This document shows, in pieces, positions 1 through 8,225 of a stretch of 64,000 nucleotides of DNA. The notes below the pieces were generated by a model. It was given only the letters and a program-made list of their open reading frames with translations, made no database searches and had not been told where the DNA came from. Origin of the DNA: Catenulispora rubra (GTDB taxonomy: Bacteria > Actinomycetota > Actinomycetes > Streptomycetales > Catenulisporaceae); contig NZ_JAACYW010000001.1 in assembly GCF_015356825.1 (NCBI RefSeq), forward strand, positions 124,001-188,000. The letters run 5' to 3'. Numbering within the stretch: the stretch's first letter is position 1; each line of letters begins with the position of its first letter. A program made the position numbers and the translations under genes.

Positions 1-336
1 CTCCTTACGCCCGTAGAAGTGCACGATCGGCACGACCGTGGCGCCCAGGAACGACGCGGCCCAGAAGACCGCGGCGGCCTCCATCCAGTTCGGGAGCTGG
101 AGCGCGATCACATCGCCGGGACCGACGCCGCGCTCACGCAGACCGGCGGCCAGCCGACGCGCCACGAGTTCGACATCGCGGTAGGTGCCCGCCCACGGCC
201 GCACGGCCGAGTGCACCCGGAAGACCGTGTCGGGCGCGGCCGCGAGCCCGGTGGCCACCAGATCGCCGATCGTGTCCGTGGTCCACCAGCCCTCGGCCTC
301 GTAGCGGTCGACCAGCTCAGTAGGAATCGCTCGCAT
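1..336 (-). CDS. AMP-forming acyl-CoA synthetase, N-terminal part
   Basis: First 112 residues of an acyl-CoA ligase; the rest lies beyond the left edge. The frame is open from the ATG at 336-334 to base 1 and reads like the N-terminus of the AMP-binding family: a helix with VDRYEAEGWW, then the conserved stretch GDVIALQLPNW and the small-residue segment after it. The adenylation P-loop would come later and is not visible. Known role of the family: activation of a carboxylic acid to its CoA thioester with ATP, in the cytosol. Its promoter region carries the motif shared with other catabolic operons here, so it probably activates the substrate of those operons. Substrate unknown. Confidence 0.85.
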   Translation of the reverse strand, partial: MRAIPTELVDRYEAEGWWTTDTIGDLVATGLAAAPDTVFRVHSAVRPWAGTYRDVELVARRLAAGLRERGVGPGDVIALQLPNWMEAAAVFWAASFLGATVVPIVHFYGRKE

Positions 337-356
337 GCAACGCCCCATCCTTGAAT

Positions 357-371
357 GAGAACTGCACTCTC
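357..371. promoter_or_regulatory. Shared 15-bp operator motif, copy a
   Basis: GAGAACTGCACTCTC, an inverted repeat GAGAA-N5-(C)TCTC with one mismatch, 20 bases upstream of the acyl-CoA synthetase start at 336. Closely related copies lie at 2799, 21878, 22054 and 37062. The recurrence in promoter regions of catabolic genes is the evidence; the binding protein is not known. Confidence 0.5.
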
Positions 372-455
372 CGTCTCGGAGAACCTAAATCCCACACCGA
401 GCGAGGGTCAATACTTTCCGGCGGCCGACCGCCGCACCGGATCGCCGGCGTCACC

Positions 456-1220
456 TCAGACTGCCGACCAGCCGTTGTCCACCGGCAGAACAGCGCCGTT
501 GATGTTGCTCGCGGCGTCGGAGGCCAGGAAGACGATCGCCGCCGCCTGCTCATCAGCCTCGGCGACGCGACCGACGTTGCCCATGTACGCGCCGATCACG
601 GACAGCCCCAGAGACCCGGGATCGACGTCGATGCTGATGTTCGTGGCCGTACCGCCGGGAGCGATCGCGTTCACGCGTATCCCCTTGTCGCGGTACATCA
701 CAGCCGTCGACTTCGTCAGACCGATGACGCCGTGCTTGGACGCCGTGTACGCAGCGCCTGCTGCGCTGCCGCGAAGACCGGCCTCCGAGGCGGTGTTGAC
801 GATCGCCCCCTTGCCCCGCGCCACCATCACGGGCAGAACCGCGCGCGTCAGTTTGAAGGGGGCGGTGAGATTGATCCGCAGGACCCGGTCCCACTCGGCG
901 TCGGCGATATCCCCAGCGGCGGACATCGTGTCCATGATCCCGGCGTTGTTGACCAGCACGTCGACGCCCCCGAAGGACTCCACGGCGGTCGCGACGACCC
1001 TGTCGATGACCGCCTGCTGGCACAGGTCCCCGACCACCGCCACTGCGGTGCCGCCGGCCTGCTCGATCTCATGGACGACCGCCTTGGCGGAGTCCTGGTT
1101 CAGATCGGCGACGACGACGTTCGCGCCTTCGTCGGCGAACCGCAGCGCGGCGGCACGGCCGATCCCCGAACCCGCCCCGGTGACGATGACGCTCCTGGTG
1201 GCGAAGCTGCTGGCACTCAT
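456..1220 (-). CDS. SDR family NAD(P)-dependent oxidoreductase
   Basis: Short-chain dehydrogenase of 254 residues, the normal length for classical SDRs. Seen: the cofactor motif TGAGSGIG near residue 14, the NNAG motif, and the catalytic YTASK. Start chosen at the ATG at 1220 because AGGAG lies 7 bases upstream; an upstream in-frame start at 1277 would add 19 residues without SDR character. It should oxidise or reduce an alcohol/ketone pair with NAD(H) or NADP(H). It is divergent from the TetR gene at 1357, so that regulator probably controls it. Substrate not deducible. Confidence 0.9.
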   Translation of the reverse strand: MSASSFATRSVIVTGAGSGIGRAAALRFADEGANVVVADLNQDSAKAVVHEIEQAGGTAVAVVGDLCQQAVIDRVVATAVESFGGVDVLVNNAGIMDTMSAAGDIADAEWDRVLRINLTAPFKLTRAVLPVMVARGKGAIVNTASEAGLRGSAAGAAYTASKHGVIGLTKSTAVMYRDKGIRVNAIAPGGTATNISIDVDPGSLGLSVIGAYMGNVGRVAEADEQAAAIVFLASDAASNINGAVLPVDNGWSAV

Positions 1221-1271
1221 TTCATGGCTCCTGTCGGTCGAGATCAGCTGTCGCACCGACGCTACCTTGCC

Positions 1272-1286
1272 TGTCACTAAGTGCCA
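1272..1286. promoter_or_regulatory. Candidate TetR operator (palindrome)
   Basis: TGTCACTAAGTGCCA, a near-perfect palindrome around a perfect CACTAAGTG core, in the 136-bp gap between the divergent SDR (start 1220) and TetR gene (start 1357). Position and symmetry fit an operator for the adjacent TetR protein; binding is inferred. Confidence 0.4.
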
Positions 1287-1356
1287 AGTTGTCGTTCAAG
1301 GACAGTTGGTGAGATAGGCTGGGAGCCAGGACCACCGAAGAGAGTGAGGAGCGAGC

Positions 1357-1998
1357 GTGCCCCGAGAACCGGATGTGCAGACCGGCGCGCGTTCCCCCAT
1401 CACCGAGCGGCGCAAAGAGCAGACGCGATTGGAAGTCGCCCGGGAGGCGGTTCGCCTGTTCGCGGCGAACGGCGTCGCGGCGACCTCTGGCGAGGACGTG
1501 GCACGCGCCGTCGGGGTGTCCGTGCGAACGCTGTGGCGCTACTTCCCGACCAAGGAGAGTTTCGTCCAGCCGGTGCTGGCGACCGGGATCGAAGCGACCG
1601 CGGCATGGCTGCGCGACTGGCCCCACGATGTCGCCCTGATGGATCATCTAGCCGCCCGCGGACGGCAAATGACAGGCGAGGTGCTCGCCGCCGGCATCGA
1701 TGCCGAGGCGTTCACCGCAGTGCTCCGGCTCATGCGGGACGAACCGGCGTTGCGATCCGTCTGGCTGCAGGCGCACCACGAAGCCGAAGCCGTGTTCGGC
1801 GCTGTTCTGGCCGACCGTGCTGGCGGGAGCCCGGACAGTCTTGAGATCCGCGTCCAAGCCGCGGCGATCAACTCGGCGCTGCGCGTGGCGGCCGAGCAAC
1901 ACGCTTGGCACGGTCTGGACAATCCGGCCGTCGCCGCCGACCCGAGTGTGGTGTACCGCGAAGCGCTGCTGGCGCTGTCTCATGTGCTGCCGCAGTGA
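1357..1998 (+). CDS. TetR/AcrR family regulator
   Basis: A 213-residue repressor of TetR type. The HTH is in residues 20-65: REAVRLFAANGVAATSGEDV followed by the recognition helix and the typical RTLWRYFPTKES segment. The C-terminal half is the variable ligand-binding domain. GTG start at 1357, preceded by GAGGAG at good spacing. It is transcribed away from the SDR at 1220 and likely represses itself and that SDR through the palindrome at 1272-1286. The ligand is unknown. It is convergent with the next gene, with only 45 bases between the stops. Confidence 0.9.
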   Translation: MPREPDVQTGARSPITERRKEQTRLEVAREAVRLFAANGVAATSGEDVARAVGVSVRTLWRYFPTKESFVQPVLATGIEATAAWLRDWPHDVALMDHLAARGRQMTGEVLAAGIDAEAFTAVLRLMRDEPALRSVWLQAHHEAEAVFGAVLADRAGGSPDSLEIRVQAAAINSALRVAAEQHAWHGLDNPAVAADPSVVYREALLALSHVLPQ

Positions 1999-2043
1999 TC
2001 TGTATTGCGGCAGCGGCCCCCGAACGTGGGGTGAAACGGACGG

Positions 2044-2706
2044 TCAGTCAGAAGCCTGATCCGCAGAGATGCCGCCGAGGCAGAACCGCCAGATCTCGCC
2101 GGAATCGACCGGATGACCATGGCCGTCAGCAGGAACACCGTGTGCCTGAGCCGCGAACATCACCGTCTGCATGACCAGCGCTGCCCGGCGGCGGGGCTTG
2201 CCGGAGGGGATCGCGCCGGAGTCGGCGGCCTCTTCGATGAGGTCCGTCAGGACCGTCAGCACCGGCACGTGCGCGGTCGCCACCTGCGCGGGGTGCTTGA
2301 CCAGCAGCTGTAGCGCGAAGTCGCTGAACAACGGACGCTGGACGCCCGGGTCCGGGTGCGACTGCATATAGAGCAGTTCGACCGCGGCTCGCAGCCGGCG
2401 CAGCGGATCGGTCTCGGCGGAGGCCGCTTCCCGCATCTGGACCGCCGACCTGGCGAGCGCGTCCTCGAACAACGCGAGCAGCAGTTCGTGCTTGCCGTCG
2501 AAGTGCTGGTAGAAGCTCCGGAGGGACTGCTTCGAGCGGTCGACGACCTCTTGGACCGTGAAGTCCGTCGTCCCCTTCTCGCCGATGAGCTCCTGCGCCG
2601 AGTCCAGAAAACGCTGGACGCGCTGCTCGGCGCGGAGCTTGGCCGCACGAGTGGATTTCTCGACGGCGCGCTGGCGCCAGGCGGGTTCAGTCGCTGCTTC
2701 GGTCAC
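2044..2706 (-). CDS. TetR family regulator
   Basis: TetR-type regulator of about 220 residues with a basic N-terminal arm (WRQRAVEKSTRAAKLRAEQR), then an HTH with TVQEVVDRSKQSLRSFYQHF and the usual helix GKHELLLALF. Start uncertain: GTG at 2706 is preferred; an ATG at 2769 would extend the protein into the shared promoter region with non-conserved residues. Divergent from the acyl-CoA dehydrogenase operon at 2852, so it is the likely local regulator. It could also be the protein that reads the GAGAA-N5-TTCTC motif found at five promoter regions in this window, but that is inference. Confidence 0.85.
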   Translation of the reverse strand: MTEAATEPAWRQRAVEKSTRAAKLRAEQRVQRFLDSAQELIGEKGTTDFTVQEVVDRSKQSLRSFYQHFDGKHELLLALFEDALARSAVQMREAASAETDPLRRLRAAVELLYMQSHPDPGVQRPLFSDFALQLLVKHPAQVATAHVPVLTVLTDLIEEAADSGAIPSGKPRRRAALVMQTVMFAAQAHGVPADGHGHPVDSGEIWRFCLGGISADQASD

Positions 2707-2783
2707 AGGCAGAACGATACTCCACCTCAGCGATAAGGAAACGGGACGCCCTACCGAACCGCGCATCACATCTTTCGAGAGTC

Positions 2784-2813
2784 TTACTTTCGCGAAACGT
2801 AAATGTTATTCTC
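2784..2813. promoter_or_regulatory. Operator region: palindrome plus shared motif copy b
   Basis: Two overlapping signals lie between the divergent TetR and acyl-CoA dehydrogenase genes. 2784-2802 is TTACTTTCGCGAAACGTAA, a perfect TTTCGCGAAA core flanked by TTAC and GTAA with one extra base. 2799-2813 is GTAAATGTTATTCTC, which matches the shared motif in its right half (TTCTC) and in the AA of the left half. Both sit 39-68 bases upstream of the dehydrogenase start. Confidence 0.45.
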
Positions 2814-2851
2814 AGCCCCATCGGCCGGGTGCGATCCTGCGGAGGAAGCCT

Positions 2852-3712
2852 GTGGAGTTCGAGTTCGACGAGGACCAGCTACTGCTGCGGCAGTCGGTAC
2901 GCGAGACCGTGGCCAAGTCCCGTTCGCTTCCGGAGGAGAAACTCTGGGCGACCTACCAGCAGCTGGGATGGCTCGAGGCTCCGCCGGTCGAGCTGGCGAT
3001 CGTGCTGGAGGAGCTGGGATACGCGGCGGATCCGACCCCGTTCCTGGCTTCGGCCACCTGGTTCGCTCCGCTCGCCGGCCGCCTGCCCGAGGGCTCGGGG
3101 ACCGGCGTGTTCGACGGCGCGGGCCGGTTCGTCCTGGATGCCGACCGGGCTGACGAGGTCGCGGTCCTGAGCCGTGACGGGGTCACCGTCCTGAAGGGTT
3201 CCGAGGTCGAGGCCGAGCGGATCGTCACCTTCGATCCGACCCTGCACGTGGCACAGGTGTCGTTCACGGCCGCGCCGGACCTCGTCGCCGGGATCCCAGA
3301 CCTGGCCCTCATGGGCCTGGCGATCTCGACGGTCGGCAGTTGCCGCCGCATCCTCAACCTGGTCGTCGCGCACGCAAAACAGCGGGTGCAGTTCGACAAG
3401 CCGATCGGCTCGTTCCAGGCCGTCAAACACAAGGCGGCCGACATGTACGTCGCCATCGAGCGGGCCAGGGTGCTGGCCTACTACTCGGCCTTGACCATCG
3501 CCGAGGACGACCCACGCCGTGGCAAGGCGGCGGCCATGGCGAAGGCCGCTGCCGGCGAGTGCCAGCGCGTCGTCTTCCAGAACGGCTTCCAGCTCTTCGG
3601 TGCCATGGGGTTCACCTGGGAGAACGAGCTGCAGGTGCATCTGAAGCGAGCCAAGGCCGGGGACCTGCTGTTAGGCACGGCCGCCGTCCACAGAAAGGCC
3701 TTGGTGGCATGA
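2852..3712 (+). CDS. Acyl-CoA dehydrogenase-like subunit (short)
   Basis: Protein of 286 residues, about 100 shorter than a standard acyl-CoA dehydrogenase. The C-terminal helical domain is clear (AKQRVQFDKPIGSFQAVKHK, then QLFGAMGFTWE), while the N-terminal and middle domains are compressed. Start at the GTG at 2852, with GGAGGA 6 bases upstream. Stop and next start overlap as ATGA, so it is translationally coupled to the full-length paralogue at 3709. Actinobacterial FadE proteins encoded as such pairs are known to form heteromers in which one subunit carries the active site; I infer the same here. Predicted FAD-dependent alpha,beta-desaturation of a bulky acyl-CoA. Confidence 0.85.
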   Translation: MEFEFDEDQLLLRQSVRETVAKSRSLPEEKLWATYQQLGWLEAPPVELAIVLEELGYAADPTPFLASATWFAPLAGRLPEGSGTGVFDGAGRFVLDADRADEVAVLSRDGVTVLKGSEVEAERIVTFDPTLHVAQVSFTAAPDLVAGIPDLALMGLAISTVGSCRRILNLVVAHAKQRVQFDKPIGSFQAVKHKAADMYVAIERARVLAYYSALTIAEDDPRRGKAAAMAKAAAGECQRVVFQNGFQLFGAMGFTWENELQVHLKRAKAGDLLLGTAAVHRKALVA

Positions 3713-4857
3713 AACTGGCGTCCGATCCCGAGGTCGAGGCCTTCCGGGCGGAGTTCTCCGCCTTCCTCGACGCGAACCTGCCGAGCCAGGAGCAGGCCGT
3801 ACCGCGTTCGATGTCGAGCGCCGACGTCCCGGAGTGGGCTCGGCGGTGGCAGCGGACGCTGTTCGACGCCGGCTGGCTGCTGCCGGGCCAACCGCCGGAG
3901 TTCGGCGGGCGCAATGCCACCGTCCCACAGCAGCTGGCCCACCTCGAAGAGCTGTCCCGGCGGCGGATCTATCACAGCTTCAACCCGCAAGGACTCGGGA
4001 TCATCGCCGCTTCCCTGCTGACGTTCGGGACCGACGAGCAGAAGAAGAAGTGGGCCCTGCCGATCCTGCGCGCGGAGATCACAGCCGCGCTCGGCATGAG
4101 CGAGCCCGGCGCCGGCAGCGATCTGGCCGGGCTGCGGACGCGCGCGGTGCTGGACGGCGACCGCTTCATCGTGAACGGGCAGAAGGTCTGGACGTCGGGG
4201 GCTCACGATGCGGACGTCCTTCTGACCTTCGTCCGCACCGACCCGGACGCGCCGAAGCACAAGGGCATCAGTGTCCTGCTCATCCCGACCGACACCGAAG
4301 GGCTGTTGAGGAAGCCGTTCGGGTCCATCGCCGCCCCCGACGACCTGGACTTCAACGAGGTCTTCTTCTCCGACGTCGCCGTGCCCGTCGAGAACCTGGT
4401 CGGCCCGCTGCACGGCGGGTGGTCGGTGGCTCACGGTTCCCTCGGCCACGAACGGTCGATGTTGTGGCTGAGCTTCGCCGAACGGCTGGACGACCTCATC
4501 CGGGACGCGCCTAGCACCGAGGACTGGTACGCGAAGCTGCTGATGGACGCCCAAGCGCTTCGGCTGCTCGGCTACCGCCAGCTCGGTGAGCACCGGAACG
4601 AGGCCGAGCTGTCGGTCCTCAAACTGCTCGGTTCCGAGGCCATCCAGGCGGCGAGCCTGGCCGCCCTCGAAGAACACGCTCCCGACAGCCTGGTCCACCC
4701 GACTTCGACGGCCCCGTTCAACCACATGACCCTGGAGGCGTTCTCCGCCAGCTGGTTCGAGCGCTATGCGCGCAGCTTCGGCGGAACGATCGCCGGCGGC
4801 ACTTCGGAGATCCAGCGCAACATCATCGCCGAGCGGATCCTCGGCCTTCCCAGGTAG
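3709..4857 (+). CDS. Acyl-CoA dehydrogenase
   Basis: Full-length family member of 382 residues. Seen: the flavin-binding segment MSEPGAGSDLAGLRTRA, the VNGQKVWTSGAH segment, and the C-terminal GGTSEIQRNIIAERILG. At the position where MCAD-type enzymes carry the catalytic Glu (YEGTS) this protein has a Gly (IAGGTS), so the base, if present, must lie elsewhere, as in families with a relocated Glu. ATG start overlaps the stop of the short subunit. Predicted to form a heteromer with that subunit and desaturate an acyl-CoA whose double bond is then handled by the crotonase at 4869. Confidence 0.9.
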   Translation: MKLASDPEVEAFRAEFSAFLDANLPSQEQAVPRSMSSADVPEWARRWQRTLFDAGWLLPGQPPEFGGRNATVPQQLAHLEELSRRRIYHSFNPQGLGIIAASLLTFGTDEQKKKWALPILRAEITAALGMSEPGAGSDLAGLRTRAVLDGDRFIVNGQKVWTSGAHDADVLLTFVRTDPDAPKHKGISVLLIPTDTEGLLRKPFGSIAAPDDLDFNEVFFSDVAVPVENLVGPLHGGWSVAHGSLGHERSMLWLSFAERLDDLIRDAPSTEDWYAKLLMDAQALRLLGYRQLGEHRNEAELSVLKLLGSEAIQAASLAALEEHAPDSLVHPTSTAPFNHMTLEAFSASWFERYARSFGGTIAGGTSEIQRNIIAERILGLPR

Positions 4858-4868
4858 GAGAACCACGC

Positions 4869-5660
4869 ATGGATCAGATTCTGTACGAGGTCACCGACAA
4901 GGTCGCCGTCATCAGTCTGAACCGCCCGGAAGTCGCCAATGCCCAGACCGGCGAACTGCTGGACGCGCTGGACGCGGCCTGGTGCCGGGCGGCGGCCGAC
5001 GAGGACGTCCGGGTGATCGTACTGCGGGGCAACGGGAAGCACTTCTCCTCGGGCCACGATCTGAAGGACCGTTGGCCGGCGCCGGAGGAAGTAACGCTGG
5101 AGTGGATCTACAACGCCGAGTCCCGCCGCTATCTGGAGTACTCCCTGCGCTGGCGGAACATCCCGAAGCCGTCGATCGCGGCCGTCCAGGGCAAGTGCAT
5201 CGCCGGCGGGCTGATGCTCTGCTGGCCCTGTGATCTGATCGTGGCTGCGGAGAACGCGGAGTTCTCCGATCCTGTGGTGCGCATGGGCATCGGTGGAGTG
5301 GAGTACCACGGACACACCTGGGAACTCGGTGCGCGCAAGGCCAAGGAGATCCTGTTCACCGGCCGGGCGATCACGGCGACGGAGGCAGAGAAGGTCGGCA
5401 TGGTCAACCGAGTCGTGCCGCTGGCGGACCTCGACACCGTCACGATGGATCTGGCACGCGATGTCGCCCAGATGCATCCGTTCGCACTGCGGCAGGCCAA
5501 ACGGGCCGTCAACCAGACCCTTGATGTGCAGGGTTTCTACGCCGCCGTGCAGTCCGTGTTCGACATCCACCAGACTGGGCACGGAAACGCTCTGAGCGTG
5601 TCGGGGTACCCGATCCTCACACAACTAGAGGACATGAAGAAGCACATCAAGGCCCAGTGA
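4869..5660 (+). CDS. Crotonase-fold enoyl-CoA hydratase/isomerase family protein
   Basis: 263 residues, typical crotonase size, 11 bases after the dehydrogenase stop and with GGAG upstream of its ATG. The oxyanion-hole regions are visible (KHFSSGHDLKD and KCIAGGLMLCW). The two Glu residues used by classical enoyl-CoA hydratases (GGGCEL and QPE contexts) are replaced by Met116 and Val136, so simple hydration is doubtful; another crotonase reaction (isomerisation, hydrolysis, ring cleavage) is as likely. It is the third gene of the operon starting at 2852. Confidence 0.88.
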   Translation: MDQILYEVTDKVAVISLNRPEVANAQTGELLDALDAAWCRAAADEDVRVIVLRGNGKHFSSGHDLKDRWPAPEEVTLEWIYNAESRRYLEYSLRWRNIPKPSIAAVQGKCIAGGLMLCWPCDLIVAAENAEFSDPVVRMGIGGVEYHGHTWELGARKAKEILFTGRAITATEAEKVGMVNRVVPLADLDTVTMDLARDVAQMHPFALRQAKRAVNQTLDVQGFYAAVQSVFDIHQTGHGNALSVSGYPILTQLEDMKKHIKAQ

Positions 5661-5693
5661 TCTGTCATCTTCCAGCGGAAGGGCGGCCGCCGG

Positions 5694-5707
5694 CACCGGG
5701 GCCGGTG
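5694..5707. terminator. Possible hairpin after the dehydrogenase operon
   Basis: CACCGG-GG-CCGGTG inverted repeat 34 bases after the crotonase stop. The drawn loop is only 2 bases, and there is no T run in either direction, so this is a weak terminator call. It lies between convergent genes. Confidence 0.25.
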
Positions 5708-5760
5708 TCCAGGCACGCGGGCGGCAGGCGGCTTGTTCTGCGAGCTCGGGACGTCATGCG

Positions 5761-6018
5761 TCACGTGTCTGGAGCCTTGGACCGAGGCAGGGCCTTGCGC
5801 CTAGAAGGCTTCACGACCGGCGCGTCGTCCGGGACCAGGTAGGTAGGGATCTTCGCGGCGTCTCTCCGGCGGAGGCGGAGGACTTCGAGAGCCGCGCGCC
5901 GACGCTGAGGATCCTTCGTGGTGACCGCGACGATGGCAGGGAAGTAGCGGATCACGAGGCCACCGATCACCGCGATCACCGCCAAAATCGCGGCGTGCAC
6001 CCCAAGAGTCGTCCACAT
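5761..6018 (-). CDS. Small single-pass membrane protein, unknown
   Basis: An 85-residue protein not recognised as a family. Residues 5-30 form one hydrophobic helix (GVHAAILAVIAVIGGLVIRY), followed by a strongly basic tail (RRRAALEVLRLRRRDAA) and a Pro/Lys-rich end. ATG at 6018 chosen because GAGGACG lies 5-11 bases upstream; an ATG at 6054 would add 12 residues. Topology prediction by eye: short N-terminus outside, basic tail in the cytosol. No functional partner is evident; the next gene upstream on this strand is another small membrane protein. Confidence 0.6.
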   Translation of the reverse strand: MWTTLGVHAAILAVIAVIGGLVIRYFPAIVAVTTKDPQRRRAALEVLRLRRRDAAKIPTYLVPDDAPVVKPSRRKALPRSKAPDT

Positions 6019-6317
6019 CAGCTCGTCCTCGCCAGCGGGGTCGAGCCGGGGCATACGGAAGCCTCAGCTCGACCGGTCGTCATCGATTGACTGGTCTGAA
6101 CCGAAGCCTCTGCAACGGCGAGGTCTCAGGATATGAAGTTGTCGGATGACTTGGTCTCTCCGAGGGAGGCGCCGTTGCTCGCCGTTGCGGTCTCGACCCA
6201 CTCGACGAACCGCAAATTTTGTTCCAAGCGCAAGTGTAATGCTTCCCGATGACAAGCGGGGATATTCAAGCCGCCAACGCCACCCCCGACGTGACATCGC
6301 CCGCGAACCGCCGACGT
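6019..6317. other. Gap without a recognised gene
   Basis: 299 bases between two leftward genes. It contains a short AT-rich stretch around 6215-6245, unusual for this genome and a plausible promoter area for the small gene at 6018. No clear -35/-10 pair, repeat or coding sequence was found. Confidence 0.4.
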
Positions 6318-6725
6318 TCACAGAAGCCGATCTGGCTCGTTGAATCCGGTATCGAGACCATCCTCGGTGTCGAGACTCTCGGCATCGGTCGTGCCCCGGT
6401 AGGCATCGAGCAGGTGCCGCACGATCTCGGCCTGCCTCTCCGGGTCGGTGATCTGCCGAACCACCTTCAGGGTCTGCGATTCCAGATGACGGCGCTGCCG
6501 GTCGGCGGCGTTCTGCCGGGCTTGGCTGTGCCGCTGGCGCCGGTTGGCCCGCAGCTCCCTCGCCACGGCGGAGACCGCGCCGGTCACCATCGGCACGAGG
6601 ACAACGACTGCGGTGATCGTGGCCGGTGCGCCGGCCACCGCCGAAGTGGTGCCGCATGCGGCAGACGTCACGGCAGTGAGGGCGACTGGCTTGGCCGCAG
6701 CACAGACACGCTCATGAGCTGGCAT
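6318..6725 (-). CDS. Small membrane protein with basic helical tail, unknown
   Basis: 135 residues from the ATG at 6725, which has AGGGG 6 bases upstream. Residues 15-55 are hydrophobic and Ala/Val/Thr-rich, enough for one or two membrane helices. They are followed by a basic, probably helical stretch (RANRRQRHSQARQNAADRQR), a segment resembling short regulatory helices (QITDPERQAEIVRHLLDAYR) and an acidic end. No known domain recognised. It diverges from the HTH-like gene at 7002 across a 276-base gap, which may hold both promoters. Confidence 0.55.
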   Translation of the reverse strand: MPAHERVCAAAKPVALTAVTSAACGTTSAVAGAPATITAVVVLVPMVTGAVSAVARELRANRRQRHSQARQNAADRQRRHLESQTLKVVRQITDPERQAEIVRHLLDAYRGTTDAESLDTEDGLDTGFNEPDRLL

Positions 6726-7001
6726 GTGTACCCCTGGAGGGTCGAGATCTCGGGCTGGGTGGCCGTGTGAGACGCGGCCCTTGCGCGCCCCCGGCGGATG
6801 GGTCAAAGCTCTGTATCGGCAGCAGCGCGGTGCGCGTCCTGTCTTGCATCGAGTCTGGGGCCGGCCCGCACCCGCCTGTGCCCGTGAGCCGGCGGAGGTC
6901 AACTGCCGCACGTCGCGAGTTCTTATCGGTCTCGGCGTGTCACGACTCGGCGATCAGATGCCGTCGATAGCCTTCATGTGTCAAAAATGGCCAACTAACG
7001 A

Positions 7002-8177
7002 ATGGCGCCGACGTTGCCGCCACGGCTGGTGAAGCCCGAAATGGCCCCCGGGCCAGGGCGAGACTTCGTGGAAGTGCTCTTTGCCCTCTACGATCTCGCC
7101 CTCCGCCCCTCGGCGCGGAAGATCGCGGACAAGATCAAGGAAATGGCGCCTCGGGGAACGGCCAGCTACGAGACCGTCCGGCGGATGCTGAACGGGACGA
7201 TCGTCAATTCGAGCCTGACCACGGTGGAGGCTGTGGTTCTGGCGCTGTGCGACATCGCCGGCTGCGACCCTTCCGAAGAGGTCACGGTCATGACCGGCTG
7301 GACGCCGGTGGTCTCCACGCGGATGGAGGCGATCTTGAACGCCTGGAGACGCGTGTTGGACGCCGGCGGGAACTGCGCCACCGCCACTTATCGCACCGCA
7401 ACGCCAGCTCTGGAAGCCCCCAACCCCAACGCCAGCTACGTATCCGGCCAGGCGCAGGGCCCCGCCTTCACTTCCTTCTCTCACCCTTCGAGCCCTCCTG
7501 AGACAAGGACCTCGAGTGTCCATGCGCCGCCAGAAGAGCATCAGATGCACAGCCCTCCGTGGTGGTCGGCCATCGGGGAGACCTCACTGCGCCCGCCGCC
7601 GCAGCCGGACCTCGGCTCCGTCGCGTCGGCGGACCGCCTGCGCCCGGTCACTGGCCACAGCGCTCCGCCGCCGCCACCGTCGTTGCGGCAGGCAGAGTAC
7701 GAGCAGATCTACCGAGCAGATCAGCAGCAGGGCCGTCAAGGCGTCCCGATCGATATGCCGACCACGGACACCCTGCCCGCGGGTGCGCATCGCGAGCTGG
7801 TGGTCGCGCTGCATGAGCTCCACTCCCGGGCCGGCCGGCCCGGGACCTGGTCGATCTCCGGCCTGACCAAGCGGTTGGAACCAGCGCGCGAGGTCTCTCC
7901 CACGCAGGTCGACGCCCTGCTGCGGGGGACGGAGCTCGCAGAGATGGTCACGGTCGCGGCCGTCGTCCAGGTGCTGGCTTCCTGCTGTGCCACGGCAGAC
8001 CACGAAGTGGACCTGGAGCTCTACCGGTTCGGACAGCTGTGGAAGGCTGCCGCTGCGCCACGGCCACCTTCCTTGAGCGACTTCATATCGTCCGATGGCA
8101 ACATGGCGGATCGGCGAACAGTCCTGTACGCCGGCCCTGGTCCTGCTCAAGAGAGTGTGCCGACCAGTGTCACGTGA
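7002..8177 (+). CDS. Unknown protein with two HTH-like repeats
   Basis: 391 residues, not assigned to a named family. Two parts resemble each other: residues about 22-90 and about 255-325. Each has a helix VEVLFALYDL or LVVALHELHS, a polar turn, a second helical segment followed by S-x-x-x-V-x-x-(M/L)-L-x-G-T, then T-V-x-A-V-V. This pattern is reminiscent of the degenerate XRE-like HTH domains common in actinomycete regulators. The linker (about 115-250) is Pro/Ser-rich and probably disordered. No Shine-Dalgarno sequence precedes the ATG at 7002, so translation may be leaderless or start downstream. Likely a DNA-binding or signalling scaffold; function not known. Confidence 0.7.
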   Translation: MAPTLPPRLVKPEMAPGPGRDFVEVLFALYDLALRPSARKIADKIKEMAPRGTASYETVRRMLNGTIVNSSLTTVEAVVLALCDIAGCDPSEEVTVMTGWTPVVSTRMEAILNAWRRVLDAGGNCATATYRTATPALEAPNPNASYVSGQAQGPAFTSFSHPSSPPETRTSSVHAPPEEHQMHSPPWWSAIGETSLRPPPQPDLGSVASADRLRPVTGHSAPPPPPSLRQAEYEQIYRADQQQGRQGVPIDMPTTDTLPAGAHRELVVALHELHSRAGRPGTWSISGLTKRLEPAREVSPTQVDALLRGTELAEMVTVAAVVQVLASCCATADHEVDLELYRFGQLWKAAAAPRPPSLSDFISSDGNMADRRTVLYAGPGPAQESVPTSVT

Positions 8178-8225
8178 CGGGCCAGATGCGCACGGTCTGT
8201 GGCAGCCCCGGACGCCGGCGGGCCG

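Noticed and set aside
2784..2813. KstR- or KstR2-type operator for steroid genes
   Set aside because: The repeats do not match the known mycobacterial consensus sequences (AGAAC-type or CAAG...CTTG-type) in spacing, so no steroid regulator is claimed despite steroid-like enzymes.
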